NCBI GenBank assembly: GCA_039962225.1
Contig: JAMPKV010000008.1
Coordinates: forward strand, 1-64,000
Source: Microcoleus sp. AS-A8
GTDB lineage: Bacteria > Cyanobacteriota > Cyanobacteriia > Cyanobacteriales > Coleofasciculaceae
Direction of reading: 5' to 3'
DNA: 64,000 nucleotides
Numbering within the stretch: position 1 is the first letter of the stretch; every line of letters starts with the position of its first letter. The notes under the pieces were generated by a model, which worked only from the letters and a program-made list of their open reading frames with translations, was not told the origin of the DNA and searched no databases. Shown here piece by piece: positions 41,924 through 50,833 of the stretch. The translations under genes and the position numbers were made by a program.

Positions 41924-43876
41924 TCATCCAGAAACTACCAGCTTTTCTCCGTCCAATTGCTTGTGTTCATTCATAATTTCAAGCAACTGGTCGCCGTCAA
42001 TTGTTTCTTTTTCAATTAACAGCTCAACTAAGTAGTCAATAACTACGCGATTTTCGCGGATGATTTGGCGAGCTTGCTCGTGGCACTTTTTGACAATTTG
42101 CTCGACTTGTGAATCAATCTTGGCGGAAATCTTCTCAGAGTATTCTGAGCGCGTGGACATCCAGCCACCGAGAAAGACTTCGTTCCCTTGTTCTTCCAAG
42201 GACAGAGGGCCTAAATCGCTCATGCCAAAGCGGGTCACCATCTGCCGTGCCAAGGAGGTCACCGTTTGCAAATCACCACCTGCCCCGGTTGTCACTTCGG
42301 CGTCACCAAAGATTTCTTCTTCTGCTGCTCTGCCACCTAAAGCGGCTGTGATCCGATCGCAGATCTGAGAGCGAGACAATAAACCTTGTTCTTCACTGGG
42401 AGTAAACCAAGTGAGTCCACGAGCTTGTCCACGAGGAATCAGGGTAACCTTCTGTACGGGGTCATGGTTGGGCAAGAGGGCACCGATCACCGCATGTCCA
42501 ACTTCGTGGTAGGCAATCAAGCGTTTACTCTTGCTATCCACCAGTGGGGTGCCTTCCATCCCTGCTACAACCCGGTCAATGGCGTCATTAATCTCTAGCA
42601 TCGTCACCGCCTCTTTACGGCGTCGGGCGGTGAGAATCGCGGCTTCGTTGAGCAAATTAGCTAAGTCAGCGCCTGTAAAGCCAGGGGTACGACGTGCGAT
42701 CGCTTCTAGGGAAACGTCAGGGTCGATCTTTTTGTTGCGGGCGTGGACTTCCAAGATACCCAGCCGTCCTTTGAGGTCGGGGGCATCCACAATCACTTGC
42801 CGATCAAAGCGTCCGGGGCGCAACAAGGCGGCATCGAGGACATCCGGTCTGTTGGTGGCGGCGATGATGATAATCCCTGTATTTCCCTCAAAGCCGTCCA
42901 TTTCCGTGAGCAACTGGTTGAGGGTTTGCTCTCTCTCGTCGTTACCACCCCCAATCCCCGCACCCCGCTGTCTACCGACTGCATCAATTTCATCAATAAA
43001 GATGAGGCAGGGGGCGTTTTCTTTGGCTTTTTTGAACAAGTCGCGGACGCGAGAAGCCCCCACACCCACAAACATCTCGACAAATTCACTCCCCGAAATG
43101 CTAAAGAAAGGAACTCCCGCTTCTCCGGCTATCGCTTTTGCCAAGAGGGTTTTTCCTGTACCTGGAGGTCCCACCAGCAGCACTCCCTTGGGAATTTTTG
43201 CCCCAATCGCCGTGAACCGTTCGGGTTGTTTGAGGAAGGTAACGACCTCTTGCAGTTCTTCTTTGGCCTCTTCAATACCGGCGACATCATTGAACATCAC
43301 GCCGGTTTTCGCTTCCATCTGGAACCTCGCCCTCGATTTCCCGAAGTTCAAGGCTTGCCCCGAACTGCTATTCGAGCGACGCAGGATCATCATTAACCCT
43401 GCCAGTAACAATAAGAGTAAAAACAAGTTAGCGACAAGCCCTAGAGCTGCTGAGTTATCGGTCGTGGCTTCAACATCCAGCTCAACTTTTTTTTCACGGA
43501 GTTTCTCAATCAGTTCTGGATTTTGATCGAGTAGATCCACTTCTAAGGGGGGGTCGGTCTTTTTTTGCCCTAGCAGCCTGACTTTTGCCGTCCTCGTCCC
43601 TGGGTCAAGTTGGACTCGCGTGACTTCGTCTTGGTCAATTTTCTCCAACAATTCCCCATATTTGAGCGATTTTTGTTCTGTTTGCTGTGCTTGGACTGGG
43701 GTGCCTAACACAACCCCTTGAATCAGGAGTACACTAGCCGCAAGACGCCAGAAGTTGACGGTCGCGGCCTTTTGCTTGTGGTTGGTCGAAACACACTCGC
43801 GTGTCCCCTGTTCCTTTGCCAAACTTCTTGCTGGTTTATGTCCCATCCATGCCCTCATCCAGGAACTGTCTTTCAT
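41924..43876 (-). CDS. ftsH: ATP-dependent zinc metalloprotease FtsH
   Basis: 650 residues from ATG 43876 (GTG one codon upstream). Two membrane helices (about 45-65 and 146-167) flank a small extracytoplasmic domain. The AAA+ domain has Walker A GPPGTGKT (238-245), Walker B LIFIDEID, and second-region-of-homology [17 protein letters not shown]. The protease domain has HEVGH at 458-462 (numbering from GTG). FtsH hexamers degrade damaged membrane proteins; cyanobacteria have four. The N-terminal ~40 residues before the first helix are longer than usual. Which paralogue this is cannot be told here. Confidence 0.96.
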   Translation of the reverse strand: MKDSSWMRAWMGHKPARSLAKEQGTRECVSTNHKQKAATVNFWRLAASVLLIQGVVLGTPVQAQQTEQKSLKYGELLEKIDQDEVTRVQLDPGTRTAKVRLLGQKKTDPPLEVDLLDQNPELIEKLREKKVELDVEATTDNSAALGLVANLFLLLLLLAGLMMILRRSNSSSGQALNFGKSRARFQMEAKTGVMFNDVAGIEEAKEELQEVVTFLKQPERFTAIGAKIPKGVLLVGPPGTGKTLLAKAIAGEAGVPFFSISGSEFVEMFVGVGASRVRDLFKKAKENAPCLIFIDEIDAVGRQRGAGIGGGNDEREQTLNQLLTEMDGFEGNTGIIIIAATNRPDVLDAALLRPGRFDRQVIVDAPDLKGRLGILEVHARNKKIDPDVSLEAIARRTPGFTGADLANLLNEAAILTARRRKEAVTMLEINDAIDRVVAGMEGTPLVDSKSKRLIAYHEVGHAVIGALLPNHDPVQKVTLIPRGQARGLTWFTPSEEQGLLSRSQICDRITAALGGRAAEEEIFGDAEVTTGAGGDLQTVTSLARQMVTRFGMSDLGPLSLEEQGNEVFLGGWMSTRSEYSEKISAKIDSQVEQIVKKCHEQARQIIRENRVVIDYLVELLIEKETIDGDQLLEIMNEHKQLDGEKLVVSG

Positions 43877-44240
43877 CACAATTTCCTTGTGCGTCTTGCC
43901 TTAACTCAACTCCTGTGTAAACCGGCGTTACCTTTCAGTTGAAGTCTCTTTCCAATTTCTAGTTTAACTTTCTCAATTCTCGCCGTATCTGCCTTGGGTT
44001 GACTGATCTTCACGGTTGTACAGGGTCTGTGCGGGTTAGTATAAGCTCTGTTTGACGAGGTTGAGCTAAATTCATTATATTAAACGTAGTCGAAATGACT
44101 TCATTTTAAATTCTGAACCTTTGAGGTGTATCCCCTACTCCCGAAATTTATATTTATCTCTATAGTGAGAGGAATTTAGCAGACTTAGTGACTAGATTAA
44201 GCCGATTATTTTAGATGTTTGAGTAAAGAGTGTTATTAAC
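43877..44240. other. Intergenic region between divergent ftsH and FMN reductase
   Basis: About 360 nt, AT-rich near 44060-44230. It must contain both promoters. No clear operator or repeat. Confidence 0.45.
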
Positions 44241-44786
44241 ATGGTGAAAATTGTTGGAATTGGCGGTAGTTTGCGATCTGACTCTACAAGTTATCTTGCG
44301 CTAGCTCTAGCAATCCAGCGCGTGCAAGCGTTAGGAGCCTCTACCGAAATACTTGACCTACGCCAGATGCAACTCCCCTTTTGTACGGGTGGCAATGATT
44401 ATCCAGGCTATCCAGATGTGATTCGATTACGTGAAACGGTTCAGGAAGCGGATGCTTTGATTCTGGCTTCTCCAGAATATCACGGTAGCGTCAGTGGGGT
44501 TTTGAAAAATGCCCTGGATTTGATGAGTTTTGATCAGATGTCGGGCAAAGTCACGGGTTTGATTAGTGTATTGGGCGGTCAGCATAACAGTAATGCCCTG
44601 AATGACCTACGGGTGATCATGCGTTGGGTACATGCCTGGGTAATTCCAGAGCAAATTGCAATTGGTCAATCCTGGAAGGCGTTTGGTGAAGATGGCAAAA
44701 TTTTGGACGAAAAACTCTCGCAGCGCTTCGATCAGTTTGCTCAAAGTTTAGTTGAAAATACCCGCAAACTTGGAGGGATTCCCTAA
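44241..44786 (+). CDS. NADPH-dependent FMN reductase
   Basis: 181 residues, flavodoxin-like fold. GIGGSLRSDSTSYLALALA binds the FMN phosphate, and ASPEYHGSVSGVLKNALDLM is the family hallmark near residue 80. GLISVLGGQHNSNAL follows. Members reduce FMN or quinones/azo compounds using NAD(P)H. Single gene. Confidence 0.92.
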   Translation: MVKIVGIGGSLRSDSTSYLALALAIQRVQALGASTEILDLRQMQLPFCTGGNDYPGYPDVIRLRETVQEADALILASPEYHGSVSGVLKNALDLMSFDQMSGKVTGLISVLGGQHNSNALNDLRVIMRWVHAWVIPEQIAIGQSWKAFGEDGKILDEKLSQRFDQFAQSLVENTRKLGGIP

Positions 44787-45284
44787 CTTCAAGCTGCCAA
44801 AGAGCAATCGTCAAGAGTTCAGGATTTTAGGGGCTAGGGAAATACCTTGCCCCTATTCAATGTCAAATTTCTATGACAATTAAACTCGGTCTCTATGGGT
44901 ATCTTAGAGAAGTATTCATGGTCGGCGAGATCGCTTAAGTATTAATGAAATTTTCTAATTCTTTGATGATTGCATCTATCTTAAGAAATGGTTTCTCCCA
45001 AACACCGATTTCTAACCGCCCGTTTAGACCAGGCTGGCATAAATAACTATCCAGTTGAAAAAGGTTAAACAGCTTACTGTACAAACTTTCTTGCCTTCTG
45101 CCTTCTGCCTTCTGCCTTCTGCCTTCTGCCTTCTTGCATTAGGTAGATAGATTGGAATTGGATACCAAATTTCTGAGCAATTTTTGCCAAATTATAATCC
45201 TATCACATTTTTAATTAATAATCATTGCTTGACCTTGACAGTGTTACTGAACTATGCTTTTTGAGACCAGTCGTAACACTACTC
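44787..45284. other. Repeat-bearing intergenic region
   Basis: Holds a GTAGGGG-type palindrome remnant (about 44828-44855: TAGGGGCTAGG / CCTTGCCCCTA) and a MITE-like element with heptamers (45024-45142). No gene seen. Confidence 0.55.
45024..45142 (+). repeat. MITE-like element, copy 3, with CCTTCTG heptamers
   Basis: Shares AAATAACTATCCAGTTG, AGCTTACTGTA and AAACTTTCTT with copy 1 (15861-15972) in the same order. The right arm has at least five CCTTCTG units and ends TTGCATTAG, close to the copy-1 end TTGTACTAG. Outer inverted repeats are more diverged than in copy 1. Confidence 0.65.
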
Positions 45285-45554
45285 ATGAATACCATGTTGA
45301 ATATTGGCGACTACGCACTTCACAAAACAACAGGCAAAATCGGGCAGGTTGTTGCCTATGGGCATGAAATGATTGACAACGCTTATTTAGCAACACTCAA
45401 AGTCGAGGTGGTTGATGACGCACAAATAAACAAGAAAACGTTTGTAGAAGATGTGACAAGTAACTGGATGCCAGTCCAGTCAGTAGAAATCTCTGAACAC
45501 GAGATTTCGCCCAACGTTCGTGACGAATCGAGCAATGTACTGACAAGGGTTTAA
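45285..45554 (+). CDS. Small hypothetical protein
   Basis: 89 residues from ATG 45285; ATG 45294 is another option and the upstream start at 45225 is unlikely. The text LNIGDYALHKTTGKIGQVVA suggests an SH3-like small barrel, as in proteins with xxGDxVxxxxxGxGxV motifs. The C-terminus is polar. No family recognised. Confidence 0.5.
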   Translation: MNTMLNIGDYALHKTTGKIGQVVAYGHEMIDNAYLATLKVEVVDDAQINKKTFVEDVTSNWMPVQSVEISEHEISPNVRDESSNVLTRV

Positions 45555-45670
45555 GCGACCTTTAAGGCTGATTGAAGGAATGAACTCCTGTCCTAAAAAC
45601 TGAGTTATTGGTCAAAAAGGACGGGTATATCGCGGAGGTTCACGGTTGTTTTACGGATCTAATCACTTCA

Positions 45671-45770
45671 AGTGAGTCCCTACTTGGATGATATCGTTCC
45701 AGAGAGTTGGGGAATTTTTAGATTTTGTCCGTAGCATCTAGATGGGGAAGTAAATCTGTAGGGACTCACT
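45671..45770. repeat. 100-bp element bounded by 13-bp perfect inverted repeats
   Basis: AGTGAGTCCCTAC (45671-45683) and GTAGGGACTCACT (45758-45770) match exactly. The interior has no ORF. Together they resemble a miniature inverted-repeat element or a long hairpin between convergent genes. No clear target duplication. Confidence 0.55.
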
Positions 45771-45806
45771 CCAATAACAGGCTTGGCTTTTGCACCAAAA
45801 TACAAT

Positions 45807-46445
45807 TCATACCTCTGTCATTACCTGCCCAATGCGTTTGAGAATCTGCAAAATATTGTAGAGTTGGTTGTGACGTTGGTAGAGAGAGAACTCATCAGAG
45901 AGGTCATATTGTGGCTCTCTAGATTGAACCAACTTAATAAAGATAAAATGACTGCCATTGGTGACTAATCCAAAAATGGGTCGCTCTGGGTTAGGGTTAG
46001 CCATCATGTAGGCTAAAGCTTGCGGTAACGCCACATCTGTAGAGAAGGTTGTACGCTTCGATTCAATGACGAGAACCCAGAACTGTTCCTGTATAACTAG
46101 GGCATCAATACGTCCCCGCAAGATTTCATCCCGATCTTCAATGGCTATCTCAACACTTGTTTCTGTGCGAAACCGGAAGGGAGGGTCATAGAATCCAGCT
46201 AAATCAAGAAGTTTAGCCAGCACTACCATTTTGACAGCGCCTTCTGCTAAGGGGCCATCTGCTCTCTGATAAAAGTATTGTTGTTTAATCCCGTCGAGAG
46301 CTTGCTTTTCTGAGTCACTGGGTTCGCTTAGACCATTGAACCATTCAGTGAAGAATTGGTCATTGTCGCTACGCCTGAGATTGAACCTGGCTTGTAGCTG
46401 GTTAAGAGTGGTGATGTTCTTCTCAATCGCAATAGTCTGAGCCAT
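45807..46445 (-). CDS. Type I restriction R-like N-terminal nuclease domain protein
   Basis: 212 residues. A PD-(D/E)XK core is visible: ILRGRIDALVIQEQFWVLVI followed by ESKRTTFS gives Asp plus Glu-x-Lys, with QALAYM and PIFGLVTNGSHFIFIKL downstream as in HsdR_N proteins. Stand-alone forms are common in cyanobacteria and are of unknown role. It starts 47 nt after the end of the broken CHAT gene on the same strand. Confidence 0.8.
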   Translation of the reverse strand: MAQTIAIEKNITTLNQLQARFNLRRSDNDQFFTEWFNGLSEPSDSEKQALDGIKQQYFYQRADGPLAEGAVKMVVLAKLLDLAGFYDPPFRFRTETSVEIAIEDRDEILRGRIDALVIQEQFWVLVIESKRTTFSTDVALPQALAYMMANPNPERPIFGLVTNGSHFIFIKLVQSREPQYDLSDEFSLYQRHNQLYNILQILKRIGQVMTEV

Positions 46446-46492
46446 AAAAGCGTCTGTTGGAGGTTGCTGGTAATACTACTATGCGATCGCTT

Positions 46493-47682
46493 TTACTGGA
46501 TGTCGTCTCTCATCTGTTGCACTCTGGCGAGCGCTTCCCGCACTGTCTCAGTATCGGGGGATTGGAGACGCTGCAATATCTCCAGAGATTGCAGCAAATA
46601 ATCCAGTGCTTTGTCAAAGTCTCCTTTCTCGTCTGCCAACAACTGCCCTAGATTTGCCAACGCCGCTGCTTTGCCCCGAACATCACCGATGCTTTCTGCT
46701 GTTTCGAGAACCTGTTGATATAGGTCAAGGGCTTGCTCGACTTTTCCCTGATTAGCGTAGATGACTCCGCCAACTCCCCATACAACACCGCAGCAGCAGC
46801 AGTCGCATCCGTATCTAATACCGTCTGCCCCCAACCCAAAACCGCCTTAGCCCCCAACTTCAGCAACCCCTCTGCCAGCGAAGGCACTGCCCCCAACTGC
46901 CCCCCTTGCCCTGTGCGACAACCAGACAGGAAAATCAGTTGCGGTAAGCGGGATTTCAACGACTTGGCGATATCCACCGCACTAGCAAGGTAACATTCCC
47001 CCGTTTCCGTTTCCGTATAGAACCGAGGTTCCCCGTTTTCGGTAATCGTGGCATGTCCCGTCAAATGCAATACATCAAAAAATCCCTTGTCGTAATCGTC
47101 AATTAAATAACCCAACTCCGTCAAACTGCCGCTTTCTTCCACCACCAGCGCCAACGGTTGCCGCGCTGTCGCCTCCAGTATCCGCCCTTCCTCTGCCTCA
47201 AATTCCAGTACAGGTTCCACTCCCAAAGGAGAGGTTGCCATAAATAAGATATTCAGCGCCCGATTGGCGGGTTCTCCCTCAAGGTATAATTTCTTCGTAT
47301 TGGATGATACCCATCGCACCGGAACCACCGCAGGCACTCGGGCCACGAGAAAGTTATTGCCATCGTGCAGCACTTCCCAAGGCAGATGGGCAAGACTTTC
47401 CCCTGCTGCGATCGCTAAAATCAAGCTTTCCCCCGGATGCTGCTGCATTGTCCGAGAGAGAAGGCGATCGCTTCCATCTAACCAGTTGTACAGCTTTTGC
47501 CCAGTTATGGTATAATCAACAGCCAAGCGAACGTAGTAGTCTTGTTCTGCTAACTGAATCAGGTCTGCGATGTCTGAAAGAGGGAGCGATCGCGACTGAT
47601 AATCATTTGGATTATCAAAAAAGAAACGTAGCTGTGCGTAATTATCCGCGACGGGCTTGAGGTCGAGGTGGAGCGTCTTCAC
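46493..47682 (-). pseudogene. CHAT-TPR gene with internal deletion and frameshift
   Basis: From GTG 47682 the frame encodes a CHAT (caspase-like) protease domain with both catalytic residues: His210 in VLHLTGHATI and Cys255 in LIFLSGCRTG. After AVLYGELA (residue ~305, near 46768) the reading frame becomes nonsense and ends at 46648. In the next frame, from the same point, clear tetratricopeptide text begins: VIYANQGKVEQALDLYQQVL, then AALANLGQLLADEKGDFDKA, ending at 46493. The CHAT C-terminal end and any middle module are missing, so the two halves have been joined out of frame by a deletion. The protease half could still be made. Confidence 0.82.
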
Positions 47683-47692
47683 GTTTACCGCT

Positions 47693-48019
47693 TCACTGGT
47701 CGTCTAGAATTTGCTTGATTTGCTCCAGTGTGGTATTCTCCAGCAGCAATCGCCTACCGTTGCGCCCCTGAATCAGTACCTTCTCAATCTTTTTCCCAGA
47801 CTTGCCTTGTTTATATTCCTTGTACCACTTGCGAATTTGCTCAGCGATCGCAACTGTGCCCCCAACTATGGCGACAATAGTACCAATTGTGATTAGAGTG
47901 CCCTCTTTATCCGCTTCACCCTCAGTGTCCCAACTTCCTGATAACCCAGAAATTGAGAAGAGTTCTTCTGTTGGTGTGATCGCGTCTTGTCCTTGTATCT
48001 CGATTTGAATATCTGCCAT
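47693..48019 (-). CDS. EACC1-like small membrane protein, partner of CHAT protease
   Basis: 108 residues from ATG 48019. MADIQIEIQG forms a first strand; a membrane helix follows (about 43-63: LITIGTIVAIVGGTVAIAEQ), then IRKWYKEYKQGK, and a C-terminal strand-helix RNGRRLLLENTTLEQIKQIL. This order (strand, helix with WY/WL motif, basic linker, strand, NVxxxEALL-like helix) fits the effector-associated constant component EACC1 of bacterial conflict systems. It ends 10 nt before the CHAT gene, so both belong to one unit. The EACC1 match is by memory of the pattern, not by search. Confidence 0.62.
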   Translation of the reverse strand: MADIQIEIQGQDAITPTEELFSISGLSGSWDTEGEADKEGTLITIGTIVAIVGGTVAIAEQIRKWYKEYKQGKSGKKIEKVLIQGRNGRRLLLENTTLEQIKQILDDQ

Positions 48020-48360
48020 TCTTTGTAAATTCACCAATACAGCAAAATTGTAGCTGCTCAGATGAGTGAAGCCTGGGCTGCGATAGCTATATCATCTGTA
48101 AGGCTTAAAGCCAAGCGGAGTTGCTTGGATATATAGCTGTCGCCATAAAGGTTAGGACAAAGGCAAATACTGAAACCAAGACCCGTCAATCTTTTCCCTT
48201 CTGCCTTCTGCCTTCTGCCTTCTGCCCTCTGCTATACCTCCATAACTGTCAAAATTAAACAAAAACGTTGAACCTCCTTCTAGCCAGGTAACTGAAACTA
48301 CTGGCTGTAAGATTCAACGCCTTTCAAATTATTGAAAATTAGCCTTAATCAGCTATGTTC
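48020..48360. other. Intergenic region with heptamers and a nested hairpin
   Basis: Contains CCTTCTG heptamers (48195-48232) and a two-tier inverted repeat (CGTTGAA 48266-48272 / TTCAACG 48313-48319, with AGCCAG 48282-48287 / CTGGCT 48301-48306) immediately downstream of the ferrochelatase-family gene on the minus strand. The latter may be its transcription terminator, although no T-run is obvious. Confidence 0.5.
48195..48232. repeat. CCTTCTG heptamer tandem repeat, isolated
   Basis: About five seven-base units (CCTTCTG), without the left half present in MITE copies 1 and 3. It belongs to the short tandemly repeated class known from cyanobacteria. Confidence 0.7.
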
Positions 48361-49545
48361 TTAATGATCATGGGAATGAGCCGAATGGGTATGCCCCTCA
48401 TGATGGTGATGGTGATCATGATCATGATGATGGTGGTGAGATGCCTGCACCGCCGCCAACTGGGGATTAACCGCTAGTGCGGTTTCTGATAACAGCGCCT
48501 CAATCTGAGGATTTGCCCATTGGGCCACCATCCTTAAGAAGTCAGGATGATCGTTAACGCAGGGCATCTCAACGTAAGTAACGTGAGGACTTGTGCGTTT
48601 TAGATTATGGACAATGTGATGCACATCCAATATCGTTTCATGATTTTCTGTGGCAAAGCCAATCGGCATCATCACAAGGGCGGTAGCACCCAAACCAATC
48701 AGGTTCTTAGCGGCTAACTCAACATTCGGCTGAGTCCATTCAATTAAGGGCGTTTGATGGTTGAGCCAACCCACTGAGATTAAAGGATACTTGTAAAGTA
48801 GCTTTTCTCGGACTCGCTCATAAAGTGCCTCACTTTCCAAGATGCCAGAGGTAAAGCCTTTAGCCTTATGAGGACAACCGTGATTCATCAACACAATACC
48901 TGTTTGGGAAGGCAAGTGCGCTACGGCTAAATCTTTAGCGATTTTTTCCTCAACCAGTCGGGCGAGTAAGTCAATGTAGTCTGGTTCGTTGTAGAAAGAA
49001 GGGATGTAACGCTGTCCTTTAACCCAGTGTTCACCGCCATCCGTCAGCTTAGTCAGAGCTTGGTTAACTTGTTCAACAGCAATACCGCTAGTGAAGATAG
49101 AATCGACCACTAACAGAGGATAGATTAGCAGCTTATCAAAGCCTTGGGCTTTGATATCCGCGAGGACTTGCTCAGCGAGGAAGGGGGCGCAGAAGTTATA
49201 GATTTTGAAGACTTGGACTCGTTCGCCCCATTTTTCCTGCAAGTGCTTCTCAATCCCTGCGCGTTGCTGTTCAAAGATTTTATTATGGGGAGAGATAAAA
49301 TTATCGTGGGTGTGTCCCCACTCGTGCAAGTCGAACATTGCCAGAAGTTTTGCCAGTGGAGGGTAAACCCAAGTGGGGACGGGGGCAAATTTGGCAGTGA
49401 GTAAGTTTAAAGCTTGTTCATTGTAGTTGGCGAAATCTTCGTAGCTTTCGACTTCGCCATAGCCCATGAGTAAGACAGCAACTCGATCATTACCGCCCGT
49501 GCGAGGGGATGTTATTTGTTGAGGTTTTTCAGGAGTGGCAACCAC
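48361..49545 (-). CDS. Ferrochelatase-family protein with His-rich C-terminal tail
   Basis: 394 residues. Two chelatase-type lobes are visible: VAVLLMGYGEVESYEDFANY in the first, then CAPFLAEQVLADIKAQGFDK, TGIVLMNHGCPHKAKGF in the second, and MMPIGFATENHETILDVHH with a likely metal-site His/Glu. The family covers ferrochelatase and related metal-porphyrin/corrin chelatases. This protein differs from the standard HemH (which starts VGVLLLNLGGP and often ends in a CAB domain). Its last 27 residues contain 16 His (ASHHHHHDHD then HHHHHEGHTH), resembling the metal-storage tails of SirB/CbiX-type chelatases. Substrate and metal unknown. Confidence 0.75.
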   Translation of the reverse strand: MVATPEKPQQITSPRTGGNDRVAVLLMGYGEVESYEDFANYNEQALNLLTAKFAPVPTWVYPPLAKLLAMFDLHEWGHTHDNFISPHNKIFEQQRAGIEKHLQEKWGERVQVFKIYNFCAPFLAEQVLADIKAQGFDKLLIYPLLVVDSIFTSGIAVEQVNQALTKLTDGGEHWVKGQRYIPSFYNEPDYIDLLARLVEEKIAKDLAVAHLPSQTGIVLMNHGCPHKAKGFTSGILESEALYERVREKLLYKYPLISVGWLNHQTPLIEWTQPNVELAAKNLIGLGATALVMMPIGFATENHETILDVHHIVHNLKRTSPHVTYVEMPCVNDHPDFLRMVAQWANPQIEALLSETALAVNPQLAAVQASHHHHHDHDHHHHHEGHTHSAHSHDH

Positions 49546-49723
49546 GTCACGTACCTACCAATAGATTCGAGTTCAATTAGCTAGGGTGCATCCGTATTGT
49601 TGTCAGAGGCACCCCGTCTATCCCTTAGGTTAGCATCCCCTCTGGGGGGATGGGTAAGGATTTTTATCTAAAGAAATTCTGAAGAAGTCTAAGTGTAAAG
49701 AATGAAGGATCAAGGAGAAACTC

Positions 49724-49828
49724 GGTAAGCTGTTGTTTAACTTGCAACGGAATCACTATGCAGATTTCTTGTGGGATGGGCATATTGCCCGTCTCGACTA
49801 GGCCAATTAGACGTTGAACAGCTTACCT
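49724..49828. repeat. 105-bp element bounded by 11-bp inverted repeats
   Basis: GGTAAGCTGTT (49724-49734) and AACAGCTTACC (49818-49828) match exactly. The interior includes TGTGGGATGGGCATATTGCCC, a nested GGGCA/TGCCC hairpin of a type often repeated in cyanobacteria. It lies just past the GGDEF gene stop and could also help terminate it. Confidence 0.5.
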
Positions 49829-49843
49829 ACCACGTCTTCAAAT

Positions 49844-50833
49844 CTAGGAGGGGAGGGTTACAATGCGATCGCATCCTTGTTCTTTAGCCTGCCTCAAGGC
49901 TGCATTCACCGCCTGGAGTAAAGTCTTAGCCGTTAAGCCATGCTCAGAGAGACTCACTACCCCACCCGAAATTGTCAGGGTACCAAGGGGTTGACCTTGA
50001 TATTCAAAATTTAATCGCTTGATGTTCTGCCGCAATTGTTCAGCTTGTTGTTGAGTCGTTTCTAAAGACGCTTCCGGCAGCAGGAGAAGGAACTCTTCAC
50101 CCCGGTAACGGCAAGCTAAGTCACTCTCGCGAATTTGGCTGGGCAAAAATAGACCCATTTCTCGCAACAGTAAATCACCGGCGGCATGACCCAATCGGTT
50201 GTTGAAGTCCTCGAAGCAATCAATATGGAGCAGGATAAGACCTAAAGAAAGTCTCTGACGAACAGACCGTTGGATTTCTCGTTCCAAGGATTCTTCTAGG
50301 TAACGTCGATTGTAGAGCTTGGTGAGTGGGTCACGCAGTCTGAGGTGATTGAGGGTATCCCGAAGTTTCAGGTTAGCTAGCGCCAAACTGATGTGTTTTG
50401 CCACCGTCTCGGCTAACGGTTTAATTTCGGTGATACGTCCCCGATAAAGTGAACCAATATATAAAACTCCCAAGGTTTCCCCATGCGCCATCATGGGTAT
50501 GCACAAGGTTTCAACAGCCAAAGAGTCGGGTCGAACATGTTGACAAAGTAAACCGTGATGGGTGTCTTCTACCAAATGGGCTTGTCCTCGCTGTAGGGAG
50601 AGGCATTCATCCGGGGTGAAGATGGGATCGCTCGTCAAGGGTAAAGCACCCCAATTTGCGATCGCTTCCACCAGGTTTTGTGAGGAACTGATGACATAAA
50701 TTGCGCCAACCTCCTGGGGGAAGAGTTGTTGCATTAATGGTTTGAGTGCTGTGTCTGCTTCGTCAACTGAAAAACAAGCTTGGAGCAAGTCAATTAGTTG
50801 ATCGAGTAAATCAATCTCTAAATTAGTTTGCAT
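49844..50833 (-). CDS. GAF-GGDEF diguanylate cyclase-like protein
   Basis: 329 residues from ATG 50833. A GAF domain (about 35-150: LCIPMMAHGETLGVLYIGS) precedes a GGDEF domain (about 170-329). The active-site loop reads YRGEEFLLLL, so the first Gly of GG(D/E)EF is Arg, and an RxxD inhibitory site (RESD) stands five residues before it. The loop position and DCFEDFNNRLGHAAGDLLL are otherwise normal. It may make c-di-GMP weakly or act as a sensor. The ORF can be extended to 50908, but that leader is unlikely. Confidence 0.85.
   Translation of the reverse strand: MQTNLEIDLLDQLIDLLQACFSVDEADTALKPLMQQLFPQEVGAIYVISSSQNLVEAIANWGALPLTSDPIFTPDECLSLQRGQAHLVEDTHHGLLCQHVRPDSLAVETLCIPMMAHGETLGVLYIGSLYRGRITEIKPLAETVAKHISLALANLKLRDTLNHLRLRDPLTKLYNRRYLEESLEREIQRSVRQRLSLGLILLHIDCFEDFNNRLGHAAGDLLLREMGLFLPSQIRESDLACRYRGEEFLLLLPEASLETTQQQAEQLRQNIKRLNFEYQGQPLGTLTISGGVVSLSEHGLTAKTLLQAVNAALRQAKEQGCDRIVTLPS

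Noticed and set aside
42531-43526. 331-codon plus-strand ORF opposite ftsH
   Set aside because: It is antisense to a well-conserved protease and Ser/Pro-rich as expected of a shadow frame.
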